The notes below the pieces were generated by a model. That model saw only the letters and a program-made list of their open reading frames with translations. It was not told the DNA's origin and searched no databases. 50,480 bases of DNA from Dethiothermospora halolimnae. Lineage in GTDB: Bacteria; Bacillota; Clostridia; Tissierellales; VENL01. Position 1 is the first letter of the stretch. Every line of letters starts with the position of its first letter. The stretch is taken from positions 1 to 50,480 of the forward strand of contig NZ_JBAKFX010000028.1 of NCBI RefSeq assembly GCF_037577855.1, read 5' to 3'. Positions 14,985 to 22,875 of the stretch are shown here, piece by piece. The translations under genes were made by a program, and so were the position numbers.

Positions 14985-15518
14985 CTAAGAATCCGATGTA
15001 AATAAATGAAATATTTTTTCGTATATACGTTGGGGGTCTTTTTTCCAGTTATCGCATATTAATTTAGCCTGTTTATTGGAAACTACGTTTAAGGATAAAT
15101 TGAATAAAGTAATATCCTTTTCCACCACTTTTAAATTTACGATGAACTCACTATCATTTTTTTTAAAATAATTTGCTACTATCTGACTTTCTTTGATTAA
15201 CTCTTTACGTTTTTTCTTATATCTTTTATCTATTTCGGTTTTAATCCTATCTGGTATTCTATTGATAAAATAATTAAGAGTTTCTTTTCCTAAATTTGAT
15301 ACTCGATAAAATTCTTTACCATCTTTGTTTGCCAATTCTATAAAATTGGAATTAACCAGTTCACTTAAATATTGTTGAACAATAAAATAATTCATATAGT
15401 TATTTTCTAAAACAAATTGAGTTATTTCTGTGTTATTCATCGGTATATCTATTTGATCTATAATATAAAGAAGTAATAACTTATGTTCAGCAAGTTCCTT
15501 TGTATTTTCAAAAATCAT
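14985..15518 (-). CDS. DUF4364 family protein (winged-helix-like)
   Basis: 177 aa. It begins FENTKELAEHKLLLLYIIDQIDIPMNNTEITQFVLENNYMNYF, the pattern of the DUF4364 family common in Clostridia. The N-terminal 75 residues look like a winged helix (DIPMNNTEITQFVLENN, then QQYLSELVNSNFIELA, then a wing), followed by a helical NRIPDRIKTEIDKRYKKKRKE and a small strand-rich domain. A DNA-binding role is inferred from the fold only. The ribosome site AAGAGGTGG is about 4-5 bases before the ATG. Transcribed alone. Confidence 0.8.
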   Translation of the reverse strand: MIFENTKELAEHKLLLLYIIDQIDIPMNNTEITQFVLENNYMNYFIVQQYLSELVNSNFIELANKDGKEFYRVSNLGKETLNYFINRIPDRIKTEIDKRYKKKRKELIKESQIVANYFKKNDSEFIVNLKVVEKDITLFNLSLNVVSNKQAKLICDNWKKDPQRIYEKIFHLFTSDS

Positions 15519-15561
15519 TTTACCACCTCTTAGCCACGAATATATTAAAATTATAACATAA

Positions 15562-15604
15562 AAAAAAGAGAAGTGGTAATATTACCACTTCTCTTTTTTT
15601 TATA
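15562..15604. terminator. Bidirectional terminator for the SASP gene
   Basis: A 14-bp perfect stem (AGAGAAGTGGTAAT with its complement) with A and T runs on either side. Confidence 0.85.
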
Positions 15605-15615
15605 TTGGTATATCA

Positions 15616-15822
15616 TTATTTTCCAGACATTGAATTTTCAGCTTGTTCAATTAACCTTTTAACCATATATCCCCCAACATAACCATTTTGTCTAGCAGTT
15701 AGGTTTCCCTTATCCATTGAGTCATAATTACTTAATCCTAATTCACTTGCAATTTCATTTTTCATTTGATTAAGGGCCATTCTTGCTTCAGGAACTACTA
15801 GCTTGTTATTATTTCTAGCCAA
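15616..15822 (-). CDS. Alpha/beta-type small acid-soluble spore protein
   Basis: 68 aa. SASPs coat DNA in the dormant spore, protect it from UV and heat, and are degraded by the GPR protease at germination. Diagnostic segments: ARMALNQMKNEIASELGL with the GPR cleavage region (E-I-A-S-E), and GNLTARQNGYVGGYMVKRLIEQAE, the conserved DNA-binding helix. The start is TTG at 15822 (GAGGAGG seven bases upstream), giving the standard length. Expected to be made in the forespore under sigma-G; I could not identify the promoter with confidence. Confidence 0.96.
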   Translation of the reverse strand: MARNNNKLVVPEARMALNQMKNEIASELGLSNYDSMDKGNLTARQNGYVGGYMVKRLIEQAENSMSGK

Positions 15823-15960
15823 TTTAATTCCTCCTCGAATGTTTTTTTCAACATCTTATTTGATGTTGTATTATTAATATAACCTTTTTTAGAGGAGATA
15901 TGTTATATAAATATTGTTAATTAAAATAGTTTATAGAATAATTGCGTAAACTAGGATTTT

Positions 15961-16095
15961 TAATTGAGAATTGACAATGGACAGTGGACAATTGAAGTAC
16001 AAATCGGCTGAAGACGATTTGTATTATAATATTTTACGAACAAAGTGAGTAAAATTACCTTTAATTATCAATTGTCAATTTTCAACTCTCAATTT
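15961..16095. repeat. Palindromic (MITE-like) element, copy B
   Basis: 135 bp bounded by inverted TTGACAATGGAC / ATTGTCAATTTTC arms, with an internal CAAATCGGCTGAAGACGATTTG hairpin region and an ACGAACAAAGTGAGTAAAATT block shared with copies A and C. It fills most of the 355-base gap between the SASP gene and the next gene; the remainder holds no gene. Confidence 0.75.
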
Positions 16096-16141
16096 AGTTA
16101 ATTAGATGGGAATTCATTCTTCGGTATAATATATAAATAAT

Positions 16142-16176
16142 TAAAATAATTGAGAGGCCGGTAACCCCTCAATTAT
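16142..16176 (-). terminator. Terminator of the 78-aa gene
   Basis: AATAATTGAG-AGG paired with CCCCTCAATTATT just past the stop codon. Confidence 0.7.
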
Positions 16177-16177
16177 T

Positions 16178-16414
16178 CTAAGTTAATTTTTTCTTAATAG
16201 GAGTCTTAACATCGCCCCTTGTTCCGTGCTTATGAACACTATTTAATTGGGCTTTCTGTGATTTTGCTTCTCTATGATAGTGTCTTTCATCATTAGTTAT
16301 AGTATTAGCTGAGTATTCTACTTGATGGCCTTTTATATTTGTAAAAGTACTTTTTCTAATAGACAAAGTACATACACCCCATTTATATAAATTTTGTATA
16401 AGAGAATTACTCAA
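16178..16414 (-). CDS. Hypothetical basic protein (78 aa)
   Basis: 78 aa, rich in lysine, histidine and serine, ending KTPIKKKLT. The best start is a TTG at 16414 preceded at about 10 bases by TTGAGGTT, a weak ribosome site. A terminator lies directly after the stop, which supports transcription of this strand. No membrane segment and no known family; the segment SANTITNDERHYHREAKSQKAQLNSVHKHGTR looks disordered. Could be a spore or stress protein, but that is a guess. Confidence 0.45.
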   Translation of the reverse strand: MSNSLIQNLYKWGVCTLSIRKSTFTNIKGHQVEYSANTITNDERHYHREAKSQKAQLNSVHKHGTRGDVKTPIKKKLT

Positions 16415-16786
16415 TTATATTTTAACCTCAAGAGTACTAAATGATGTTGGGAATTTTTGATTTTGTATATAAAATATAATTTTTTTAACGAAAAATTTTT
16501 TTTAGTAGGATAAATGCATTCAGGGAGATTTTAAAGCCATATAATCAGTGGAATAGTAAAATTTAGTTGCTGGGGGATTCGTAATCCCACAGCTTAACCA
16601 ATAAAATATACATTGACTACATACATTTATGGTCTAACCAATTCCCTGCATCTTGTTCCCTAAAATAGTTAAAATTTAATTACAATATGAGAAATATGTA
16701 GATAATAAATGAATTATAAAATATAATTGTAGTATAAAACTATTTTGTATTATTAATTGTAATATTAAATGAAGGAGGAGAAATTT
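16415..16786. other. Gene-free stretch with repeat remnants
   Basis: 372 bases with no gene. It holds one GGGGGATTCGTAATCCC-type hairpin (16567-16594) and, at about 16619-16662, a decayed piece related to the composite element at 35508-35615 (shared ATTTATGGTC...CCAATTCCCT...CATCTTGT pattern). The last 100 bases are AT-rich and probably contain the promoter of the deacetylase. Confidence 0.6.
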
Positions 16787-17962
16787 TTGAAAAAAATATT
16801 TAAGGCATTAACTATTTTAACCATAGCCAGTGTATCTTTGGTAGGCTGTGGTAGCGATAAAGAGATAGAAACTGCAAAGGAAGCTCCAAGCGCTTCGGTT
16901 GGACAGGCTGAAAAGGATAAGGAAGAAAGTGGAAAGAAGAAAGATGAAGTAACGAAGAAAGAAGAACAAGAAAACAAGGAAGAATTAAAAAACAAAGAAA
17001 AAGAGAATAAAAATGAAGAAAAAGAAGATAAAGGTGGAAAAGAATCCATAGATTTATCGGTTAAACCTAATGAGATGGGAAAGGTTATGGTACTTATGTA
17101 TCATAATATAGGAGAAGAAGAAGCCACTTGGGTTAGGACTCCTGAAAACTTTAGGAGAGATCTAAATACACTGTATGAAAAGGGATATAGGGCTATAAGT
17201 CTAGAAGACTTTGCCCAAAATAATATAGATGTTGAGGAAGGAAAGACCCCAGTTGTATTTACATTTGATGACGGCAATCAAAACAATTTTAATATAATTG
17301 AAAAAGATGGTAAGAAAGTGATAGATCCAAATTCCGCTGTTGGAATAATGGAAGAGTTTAACAAGGAGTATCCTGATTTTAACATGACAGCTACTTTCTT
17401 TATCAATGGATTAAAACCATTTAGGCAAGATGATTTAATTGAGTATAAGCTTAATTGGCTTGTAGATAATGGATATGATGTAGGTAATCATACATTGGGA
17501 CATAATAATATGTCTAATGTTAAAGACCCTTTAAAAATTCAAAAATATATTGGAAAGCAAGCGCAGTTTTTAGAGAGTTTTGTAGAAGGATATAAAGTTA
17601 ATACCTATGCCTTATCCTATGGTGGACGACCAGAAGACAAGCATACCGATTTATTAGCAAAGGGAGAATATGAAGGGTTTAAGTATGAAAATGTAGCTAT
17701 ACTAAATGTGGGATGGGATCCATCGGTTTCTCCTAACCATAAGAACTTTAATCCCTTAGCAATCCATAGGGTAAGAGCCAGTGAAACTAATGTAGATAAT
17801 GTGGGAATGTATGATTGGATGGAGATGTTTGAAAATCATCCAAATAGAAGATATATCAGTGACGGAAATCCAGATATAGTTACTGTACCTAAGAAATATG
17901 AAGAAAATATTGATAAAGAGGGAATAAAGGATAAGAAATTATATTTATATGAGGAACAGTAG
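16787..17962 (+). CDS. Polysaccharide deacetylase lipoprotein
   Basis: 391 aa. TTG at 16787 preceded by AAGGAGG is preferred to the ATG at 16769, which lies before the ribosome site. A lipoprotein signal with lipobox SLVGC puts the acylated cysteine at residue 21. A roughly 65-residue Lys/Glu-rich linker follows, then a NodB-type domain: VMVLMYHNI, VFTFDDGNQNNF (metal/catalytic aspartates near 161-162), GYDVGNHTLGHNNMSN (HxxxH-type histidine pair) and a late IHRVRAS strand. Such enzymes deacetylate cell-wall glycans on the outer face of the membrane. The exact substrate is unknown. Confidence 0.88.
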   Translation: MKKIFKALTILTIASVSLVGCGSDKEIETAKEAPSASVGQAEKDKEESGKKKDEVTKKEEQENKEELKNKEKENKNEEKEDKGGKESIDLSVKPNEMGKVMVLMYHNIGEEEATWVRTPENFRRDLNTLYEKGYRAISLEDFAQNNIDVEEGKTPVVFTFDDGNQNNFNIIEKDGKKVIDPNSAVGIMEEFNKEYPDFNMTATFFINGLKPFRQDDLIEYKLNWLVDNGYDVGNHTLGHNNMSNVKDPLKIQKYIGKQAQFLESFVEGYKVNTYALSYGGRPEDKHTDLLAKGEYEGFKYENVAILNVGWDPSVSPNHKNFNPLAIHRVRASETNVDNVGMYDWMEMFENHPNRRYISDGNPDIVTVPKKYEENIDKEGIKDKKLYLYEEQ

Positions 17963-17985
17963 GATATGGAGTTATATAGTTTATT

Positions 17986-18022
17986 AAAAATAACAGTAGG
18001 GGACCCTACTGTTATTTTTAAT
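17986..18022. terminator. Bidirectional terminator
   Basis: AAATAACAGTAGGG paired with CCCTACTGTTATTT, flanked by A and T runs, between convergent genes. Confidence 0.9.
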
Positions 18023-18509
18023 GTATACCAATATTTCCATCAGCTTTCATTGTAACTGTATTATTTTTTAAGATTTGTTTTGTTCTATCGCCATCCCTTA
18101 AAGAATCTAGATATACTATTTCTTCTGGTTGGATTTTAATGGCATTTAGAGAGGTTTTATTATTATCGATAATATAGGGTTCTGGGCTGTATCTTCGGGC
18201 TTCCTCTAATATGTCTTCATTATCTAGACTGGTAGAAGCTTTTCCAAAAACTTGAACACCCTTTATCTTTTTATAATCTATATAGTCACTATTAACTAAT
18301 AAACAAACATTTGGATTATCCTTAATAGCATTAAACTTTTCTCCTCCGGCGGATACAATATATAGGTTCATATTATCATCGGTAAAGTATTGTACTGGAC
18401 TGCTTCTGGGAATGTTGTTGATTGTAGTTGCTAAAGAACCCTGCTTATGTTCTATTAAAAAATCTTTAATATGTTGTTTTAATTCCTGTGATTCCATTTT
18501 ATTATTCAA
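18018..18509 (-). CDS. Pyridoxamine 5'-phosphate oxidase-like flavin-binding protein
   Basis: 163 aa, split-barrel FMN-binding fold. It starts with an N-terminal helix, then GSLATTINNIPRSSPVQYFTDDNMNLYIVSAGGEKFNAIKDNPNVCLLV, the usual PPOX pattern in which the 'S-P-V-x-Y/F' strand and the K-x-x-x-I-x-x-N-P turn bind flavin phosphate. The C-terminal part (IQPEEIVYLDSLRDGDRTKQIL) completes the barrel. TTG at 18509 has AGGAGG eight bases upstream; an ATG four codons on is the alternative. The role is unknown; family members reduce flavins, F420 or haem-related compounds. Confidence 0.82.
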   Translation of the reverse strand: MNNKMESQELKQHIKDFLIEHKQGSLATTINNIPRSSPVQYFTDDNMNLYIVSAGGEKFNAIKDNPNVCLLVNSDYIDYKKIKGVQVFGKASTSLDNEDILEEARRYSPEPYIIDNNKTSLNAIKIQPEEIVYLDSLRDGDRTKQILKNNTVTMKADGNIGIH

Positions 18510-18663
18510 AGAAGATACCTCCTAGTAAACTATTATTCCTTTTTATTATTGTTTATTTTAATAAAAATATGTATGGTTTGATATAAATATTAAACCTCAG
18601 TAATAATAAAACTACTCTTTGAATAAATTATATTAATATACAACAATAGGGAGGAGATATGTA

Positions 18664-19434
18664 TTGAAGGTATTTTTTGTTAAGAGGCATAATTTCTTTA
18701 CGGTATTATTATTAATTTTGCTAGTTGCAGGTTCCATAACATATACTAGTTTAACCAATGAAGGAGATATAACCAGTGTATTTTCAGCTAAAAGGGAGTT
18801 GCCCATATATTCTGTTAAAACCGATGAGAAAAAGGTTGCCATAAGCTTCGATGCTGCATGGGGAAGTGAATATACCGATGAAATATTAAATATATTGGAT
18901 AAACACAATGTAAAAACAACCTTTTTTTTAGTTGGGTTTTGGGTAGAGCGTTATCCAGAAATGGTTAAAAAGATAGATGCCAGGGGGCATGAAATAGGAA
19001 ATCACTCAAGTCATCATCCCCATATGTCTAAATTATCAGAAAAGCAAATAACTGAAGAGTTATTAAACACAGAGGAAAAGATAAAAAAAATAATTGGTAA
19101 AGAAACAATGTTATTTAGACCTCCATTTGGGGATTATAATGATCGTTTAATTAAAACATGTAGAGATAACGGATATTACACTATTCAGTGGGATGTGGAT
19201 TCATTAGACTGGAAAGAGTTAGGGGTACAGCCAGTGGTTGATAGGGTAACTAGAAATGTAAAAAAAGGATCCATAATATTATTTCATAATAATGCGAAGT
19301 ATGTAACAGAGTATTTACCATTGGTACTAAGTAGATTACAGGAACAAGGATATGAGATAGTTCCTATCTCAGAGTTAATATACAAAAATAACTACCATAT
19401 GGACTCCACAGGACAGCAGGTTAGAGATAATTGA
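18664..19434 (+). CDS. pdaB: PdaB-type sporulation polysaccharide deacetylase
   Basis: 256 aa. TTG start at 18664, with GGGAGG about 10 bases upstream. One N-terminal membrane helix (residues 12-28), then a NodB domain: VAISFDAAWGSEYTDEIL, TTFFLVGFWVERYPEMVKKI, GHEIGNHSSHHPHMSKLS (histidine metal ligands), RPPFGDYND and IQWDVDSLDWKE. The FDAAWG motif, instead of the canonical FDDG, is typical of clostridial PdaB-like proteins. These are required to maintain spores after cortex formation in Bacillus subtilis. Expected in the mother cell or forespore membrane. A terminator-bearing repeat follows at once. Confidence 0.88.
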   Translation: MKVFFVKRHNFFTVLLLILLVAGSITYTSLTNEGDITSVFSAKRELPIYSVKTDEKKVAISFDAAWGSEYTDEILNILDKHNVKTTFFLVGFWVERYPEMVKKIDARGHEIGNHSSHHPHMSKLSEKQITEELLNTEEKIKKIIGKETMLFRPPFGDYNDRLIKTCRDNGYYTIQWDVDSLDWKELGVQPVVDRVTRNVKKGSIILFHNNAKYVTEYLPLVLSRLQEQGYEIVPISELIYKNNYHMDSTGQQVRDN

Positions 19435-19625
19435 TAGTTGACAATGGACAATGGACAATTAAAAATTCGGCCAATTGGCCGAATTTTTTGTTGTTAAGTT
19501 GAAATTCTAAAAGTGAATGATTGATTTTTAAATAATATGCAATATTAACTATAAACAAACTGTGGAAAAAATAAAAATCATGTTCTAGAAAATAATTGTC
19601 CACTGTTAATTGTCCATCGTCAATT
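19432..19625. repeat. Inverted-repeat element D with internal terminator
   Basis: Outer arms GTTGACAATGGACAATGG... (19436-19460) and TTGTCCACTGTTAATTGTCC... (about 19594-19625) are the same terminal repeats as in copies A-C, but the interior differs. A hairpin AATTCGGCCAATTGGCCGAATT (19465-19486) with a T run stands just inside the left arm and probably terminates pdaB. Confidence 0.65.
19461..19491 (+). terminator. Terminator of pdaB
   Basis: An 11-bp perfect palindrome (AATTCGGCCAA and complement) followed by six Ts. Confidence 0.85.
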
Positions 19626-19654
19626 AAAAAATAGGCCTTTGGCCTATTTTTTTT
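19625..19654 (-). terminator. Terminator of the 53-aa gene
   Basis: AAAATAGGCC-TTT-GGCCTATTTT, with A and T runs on the two sides. Confidence 0.85.
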
Positions 19655-19814
19655 ACGATCTTCCTAGGTTAGAGTATTCATCTTTTGCTCTTTTTACTAT
19701 TTCTTGGGTTAGAGCTTTTCTGTCAGTTTTACTATTTATATGCATTTCTGATGCTATTTCCTCTTTAAAGTTTTCAAAAGCTTTTCTTGCATTAGTTGGA
19801 ATTGTATTTTTCAT
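19653..19814 (-). CDS. SASP-like small protein (53 aa)
   Basis: 53 aa with ATG at 19814 and a ribosome site (AGAGGTGAT) at the right distance, and a strong terminator directly after the stop. The first half, TNARKAFENFKEEIASEMHIN, closely follows the N-terminal helix and GPR site of alpha/beta-type SASPs (compare ARMALNQMKNEIASELGLS of the SASP at 15616-15822). The second half (KTDRKALTQEIVKRAKDEYSN) lacks the usual GNLT-RQNG-VGG-MVK DNA-binding motif. It may be a divergent or minor SASP, or a different spore protein that shares the protease site. Overlaps no other credible gene. Confidence 0.6.
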   Translation of the reverse strand: MKNTIPTNARKAFENFKEEIASEMHINSKTDRKALTQEIVKRAKDEYSNLGRS

Positions 19815-20004
19815 TAGTATCACCTCTGTTTAGTAGTATTATTAAATATAATAAACTTCCTATGAAAATAGTATCCCATACATATAAATACATTATGATA
19901 GTAAATTTTTCAAAATATACGAAGCTAATAATAGATACATAAAAAAGTTACTAATGTAAAACCTAAAATGTATAGGATAGAAAGTAGTTAAAGGAGCGCT
20001 ATGT

Positions 20005-21453
20005 TTGATGATGATAGACGGAATAGATATCAAAGGAATAACTTGTGACTCAAGAAAAGTAAAAAAAGATTATGTATTTGTGGCAATAAAAGGATTTAGT
20101 GAAGATGGAAATGATTATATAAATAACGCGATAGAAAAGGGTGCTAAAATAATATATACAGAACGAGATATAACTAATAAAAAAATACCCATCTATAAAG
20201 TGAACAATGCCAGGGTAAAGTTAGCAGAATTACTAAATGAATTTTATGATTATCCCTCAGAGAAGGTTAGGCTGATTGGAGTTACTGGGACAAATGGGAA
20301 GACTACAACTACCCATTTGATTAATGAAATATTTAAAAAATCTGATTACAAAACGGGCCTAATAGGAACGCTAGGAACAAAAATAGATGATGATTATATT
20401 TCTACGTTTTTAACCACTCCTGATCCGGAAAATCTCTTTTTTTTATTAGATAAAATGGTAAAGGAAAAAGTGGATGTTGTAGTAATGGAAGTGTCATCCC
20501 ATGGATTAAAATTTTATAGAACCTATGGATTACAGTTTGATGTGGCTATACATACGAATATCGATAGGGATCATATGGATTTACATGGAACAATGGAGGA
20601 CTATATTAATAGCAAGAAGAGATTGTTTAACTCCCTTAGGAGTAATAAACTGGCAGTATTAAATATAGATGATGATAATAGTAAAAATATGATAGATGGA
20701 AATGATAGGATCTTTATTATATCATATGGTCTAAATAATAGGGCTACGGTTACTGCATCAAGTATAGAAATAATAGATAAAATCAGATTCATATTATGCT
20801 TAAGACGGGGAATTACCACCATAAATGGTGTAGATATTGAGCCCTTTGAATTTTCGGTTAAGCTTAATATACTGGGAAAACACAATATATATAATGCTTT
20901 GGCAGCTATAAGTGTGGCATTGTACTTTGGAATAGATTCAAAAACTATAAAGAAAGCTCTAGGTAAATTTAATGGAATAAGAAGAAGGTTAGAAAAAATA
21001 TACGATGATAAATTTTTGGTTATAGATGATTATAGTCATAATCCCTTGGGATATCAAGTTGTTTTTGAAACACTACAAAATATAGAATATAATGATATCA
21101 TTTTAATAAATGCCATTAGAGGTGGTAGGGGAAAAGAGATAAATAGAAAAAATGTCGAAGAAATATTAGTATGGCATAAGATTTTAGGAATTAAAAATAT
21201 AATATTATCCACAAGTGACGATGTAGTAGAGGGTAAAGATAAAGTTAGGGAAGATGAAATTAAAGGAGCTATTAATGTTTTTGCTAAGACCAAAACAGGT
21301 TATGAATTGTATGATAGCTTAGAAAAGGGGATAGGTAGAAGTTTAGATTTAGTATCCAGAGGAGATGTCATTCTATTGTTAGGATCACAAGGAATGGATA
21401 AGGGGAAAGAAATATTTTTTAAGTTATTAGATGGAAAAAAGGTCAGTTCTTAG
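20005..21453 (+). CDS. Stand-alone MurE-type Mur ligase
   Basis: 482 aa. N-terminal uridine-nucleotide domain (CDSRKVKKDYVFVAIKGFSEDGNDYI), central ATPase domain with P-loop GVTGTNGKTTTTH (about residues 92-104), the LTTPDPENLF and EVSSHGL motifs, INSKKRLFNSL with the likely carbamylated lysine, and the C-terminal DDYSHNP motif. UDP-MurNAc-tripeptide synthetases (MurE) have this order. However, the usual DNPR-type amino-acid specificity motif is not present; the matching region reads ILSTSDDVVEGKDKV. The gene stands outside a division cluster, next to sporulation genes, so it may be a second, specialised ligase. TTG at 20005 (AAGGAG, 8-base spacing) or ATG at 20008. Confidence 0.75.
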   Translation: MMMIDGIDIKGITCDSRKVKKDYVFVAIKGFSEDGNDYINNAIEKGAKIIYTERDITNKKIPIYKVNNARVKLAELLNEFYDYPSEKVRLIGVTGTNGKTTTTHLINEIFKKSDYKTGLIGTLGTKIDDDYISTFLTTPDPENLFFLLDKMVKEKVDVVVMEVSSHGLKFYRTYGLQFDVAIHTNIDRDHMDLHGTMEDYINSKKRLFNSLRSNKLAVLNIDDDNSKNMIDGNDRIFIISYGLNNRATVTASSIEIIDKIRFILCLRRGITTINGVDIEPFEFSVKLNILGKHNIYNALAAISVALYFGIDSKTIKKALGKFNGIRRRLEKIYDDKFLVIDDYSHNPLGYQVVFETLQNIEYNDIILINAIRGGRGKEINRKNVEEILVWHKILGIKNIILSTSDDVVEGKDKVREDEIKGAINVFAKTKTGYELYDSLEKGIGRSLDLVSRGDVILLLGSQGMDKGKEIFFKLLDGKKVSS

Positions 21454-21693
21454 AACTGGCCTTAAAACATAGACAAAGCAAGTGAAAATGTCCGCCAGTC
21501 CTAGGATTTGGAAAATATATAGAAACGGTCGAAAATAGAATTCCAAACTCGCTATGCTCAAACACTGGAATTCAAAACTATTTTCTCCCTTATTCTATAT
21601 TTTCACAAATCCTGCGGAATGGCTACCATTTTCACTTGCTTTGTCTAAATATATTTTGTAGTGAAACAAAGGTCAGTTCTTAGAACTGGCCTT
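21438..21693. repeat. Palindromic element flanked by a duplicated terminator
   Basis: A 26-bp sequence containing the hairpin GGTCAGTTCT-TAGAACTGGCC occurs at 21438-21463 (where it overlaps the Mur-ligase stop codon) and again, identical, at 21668-21693. Between the copies is a 176-bp imperfect palindrome (21471-21646): outer arms AGACAAAGCAAGTGAAAATG and complement, middle arms around GATTTGGAAAATATA / TATATTTTCACAAATC, and an inner GAATTCCA/TGGAATTC pair. Either terminator copy would stop the transcript. Confidence 0.85.
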
Positions 21694-21890
21694 TTCCTAA
21701 TTAATTATAAAATTTGAAAAAAATTAAAGGGTTTTTATGGTTAAAAGTCAAATATTAAATTAACGATACATTTATAAAAACATATGACGAAAAATCAAAA
21801 AAACATCATATTATTCCTATGTTTTGAATATGTATAATTGTAGATTAGTCCATAAAAAAACATAAGAATAGGAAGGGGAGTGGGGACTAT
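21694..21890. other. AT-rich upstream region of the SSB-like gene
   Basis: No gene seen. Probably holds the promoter of the next gene; no clear -35/-10 pair. Confidence 0.4.
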
Positions 21891-22577
21891 ATGGTAGATA
21901 AAGTAATTGATACTAACATGGTAACATTAATAGGTAAAGCAGTTACAGAAAAAGAGTTTAGTCATGAAATGTATGGAGAAAAATTTTATAATTTTGATTT
22001 GGAAGTACCAAGATTAAGTGAGTATTCAGATGTATTGCCCATTACAATATCGGAAAGATTACTAGTGAATACTGACATTAGTCAAGGAGACGATATTGTT
22101 ATAGAGGGGCAACTGAGATCCTACAACAGATATATCGATGGGAATAATAAGTTATTATTAACTATTTTTGCTAGGGATTTATATATACCTCATACTGAGG
22201 AAGAGCTTCTAGAGCTTAAGAAGAAGCCCAATGAGATATATATAGATGGATATGTATGTAAGCCACCGGTTTATAGAACTACACCATTTGGAAGGGAAAT
22301 AACTGATTTATTGGTTGCTGTAAATAGACCTTACAATAAATCTGACTACATACCCTGTATCGCTTGGGGACGAAATGCAAGATTCTGTAGTAACTTAAAT
22401 GTTGGTGACCATATAAAAATATGGGGAAGAATTCAAAGTAGGGAGTATCAGAAAAGATTATCCGATGGTACGGTGTTAAATAAAGTAGCCTATGAAGTAT
22501 CCATATCAAAGCTAGAGTATGTTGAGAATGATAATAATAGGGATGATATTGAAGAGGATGGGGATATGGAAGAGTAG
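21891..22577 (+). CDS. Tandem OB-fold (single-strand-binding-like) protein
   Basis: 228 aa composed of two similar SSB/PriB-type OB folds. The first (about 8-97) is NMVTLIGKAVTEKEFSHEMYGEKFYNFDLEVPRLSEYSDVLPITISERL...GDDIVIEGQLRSYNRYIDGNNKLLLTIFARDL. The second (about 112-215) is IYIDGYVCKPPVYRTTPFGREITDLLVAVNRPYNKSDYIPCIAWGRNARFCSNLNVGDHIKIWGRIQSREYQKRL...YEVSISKLEY. The tail is acidic (NNRDDIEEDGDMEE), as in SSBs, where it binds partners. Normal SSBs carry one OB fold, so this is a duplicated paralogue, a form known in Clostridia. ATG at 21891 after GGAAGGGGAG. Confidence 0.8.
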   Translation: MVDKVIDTNMVTLIGKAVTEKEFSHEMYGEKFYNFDLEVPRLSEYSDVLPITISERLLVNTDISQGDDIVIEGQLRSYNRYIDGNNKLLLTIFARDLYIPHTEEELLELKKKPNEIYIDGYVCKPPVYRTTPFGREITDLLVAVNRPYNKSDYIPCIAWGRNARFCSNLNVGDHIKIWGRIQSREYQKRLSDGTVLNKVAYEVSISKLEYVENDNNRDDIEEDGDMEE

Positions 22578-22616
22578 GATATAATTTAAATACTATTTAA
22601 TTATTACTCTAGATAT

Positions 22617-22652
22617 AAAATAAAGAAACCCTCAGGGTTTCTTTATTTTATA
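22617..22652. terminator. Bidirectional terminator
   Basis: AAAATAAAGAAACCCT paired with AGGGTTTCTTTATTTT, between the SSB-like gene and the peptide gene on the other strand. Confidence 0.93.
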
Positions 22653-22671
22653 TCTATTACTTTATTTGAAC

Positions 22672-22803
22672 TTAGTCTAAATATTCTTTGTCTAATAGTG
22701 GTGGGGTTTCAGGATCACTACCGGCGAATATAGGGGAAGATAAGTTAAATATAACTATAGCACCTACTAAAATAGATAGACCATACTTAATAATTTTTTT
22801 CAT
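22672..22803 (-). CDS. Secreted 43-aa peptide precursor, candidate signalling peptide
   Basis: 43 codons on the minus strand, with a strong ribosome site (AAAGGAGG, 7-base spacing) and a good promoter (TTGACA-17-TAGAAT). The N-terminus is a classic Sec signal: KK, a hydrophobic core of about 15 residues, then LSSPIFA as a type I signal-peptidase site near residue 27. The predicted mature part is only 16 residues (GSDPETPPLLDKEYLD), proline-rich and acidic. It diverges from an HTH-TPR regulator with 153 bases between the starts. That arrangement, a short exported pro-peptide beside an RRNPP-like receptor, is typical of Gram-positive quorum-sensing cassettes. Coding status is well supported; the signalling role is inferred from context. 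Confidence 0.75.
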   Translation of the reverse strand: MKKIIKYGLSILVGAIVIFNLSSPIFAGSDPETPPLLDKEYLD

Positions 22804-22844
22804 TGTAAACCTCCTTTAAATTATGTGACTTACGATATAATTAT

Positions 22845-22873
22845 ATTCTAAAAGATAAAGAAATATTTGTCAA
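22845..22873 (-). promoter_or_regulatory. Promoter of the peptide gene
   Basis: On the minus strand TTGACA (22873-22868), 17-base spacer, TAGAAT (22850-22845). Its -35 box lies 2 bases from that of the divergent regulator promoter, and the palindrome TCAATATTGA (22870-22879) spans both. Confidence 0.7.
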
Positions 22874-22875
22874 TA

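Noticed and set aside
19639..19833. 64-aa plus-strand gene
   Set aside because: It is the complement of the better-supported 53-aa SASP-like gene, which has a ribosome site and a terminator.
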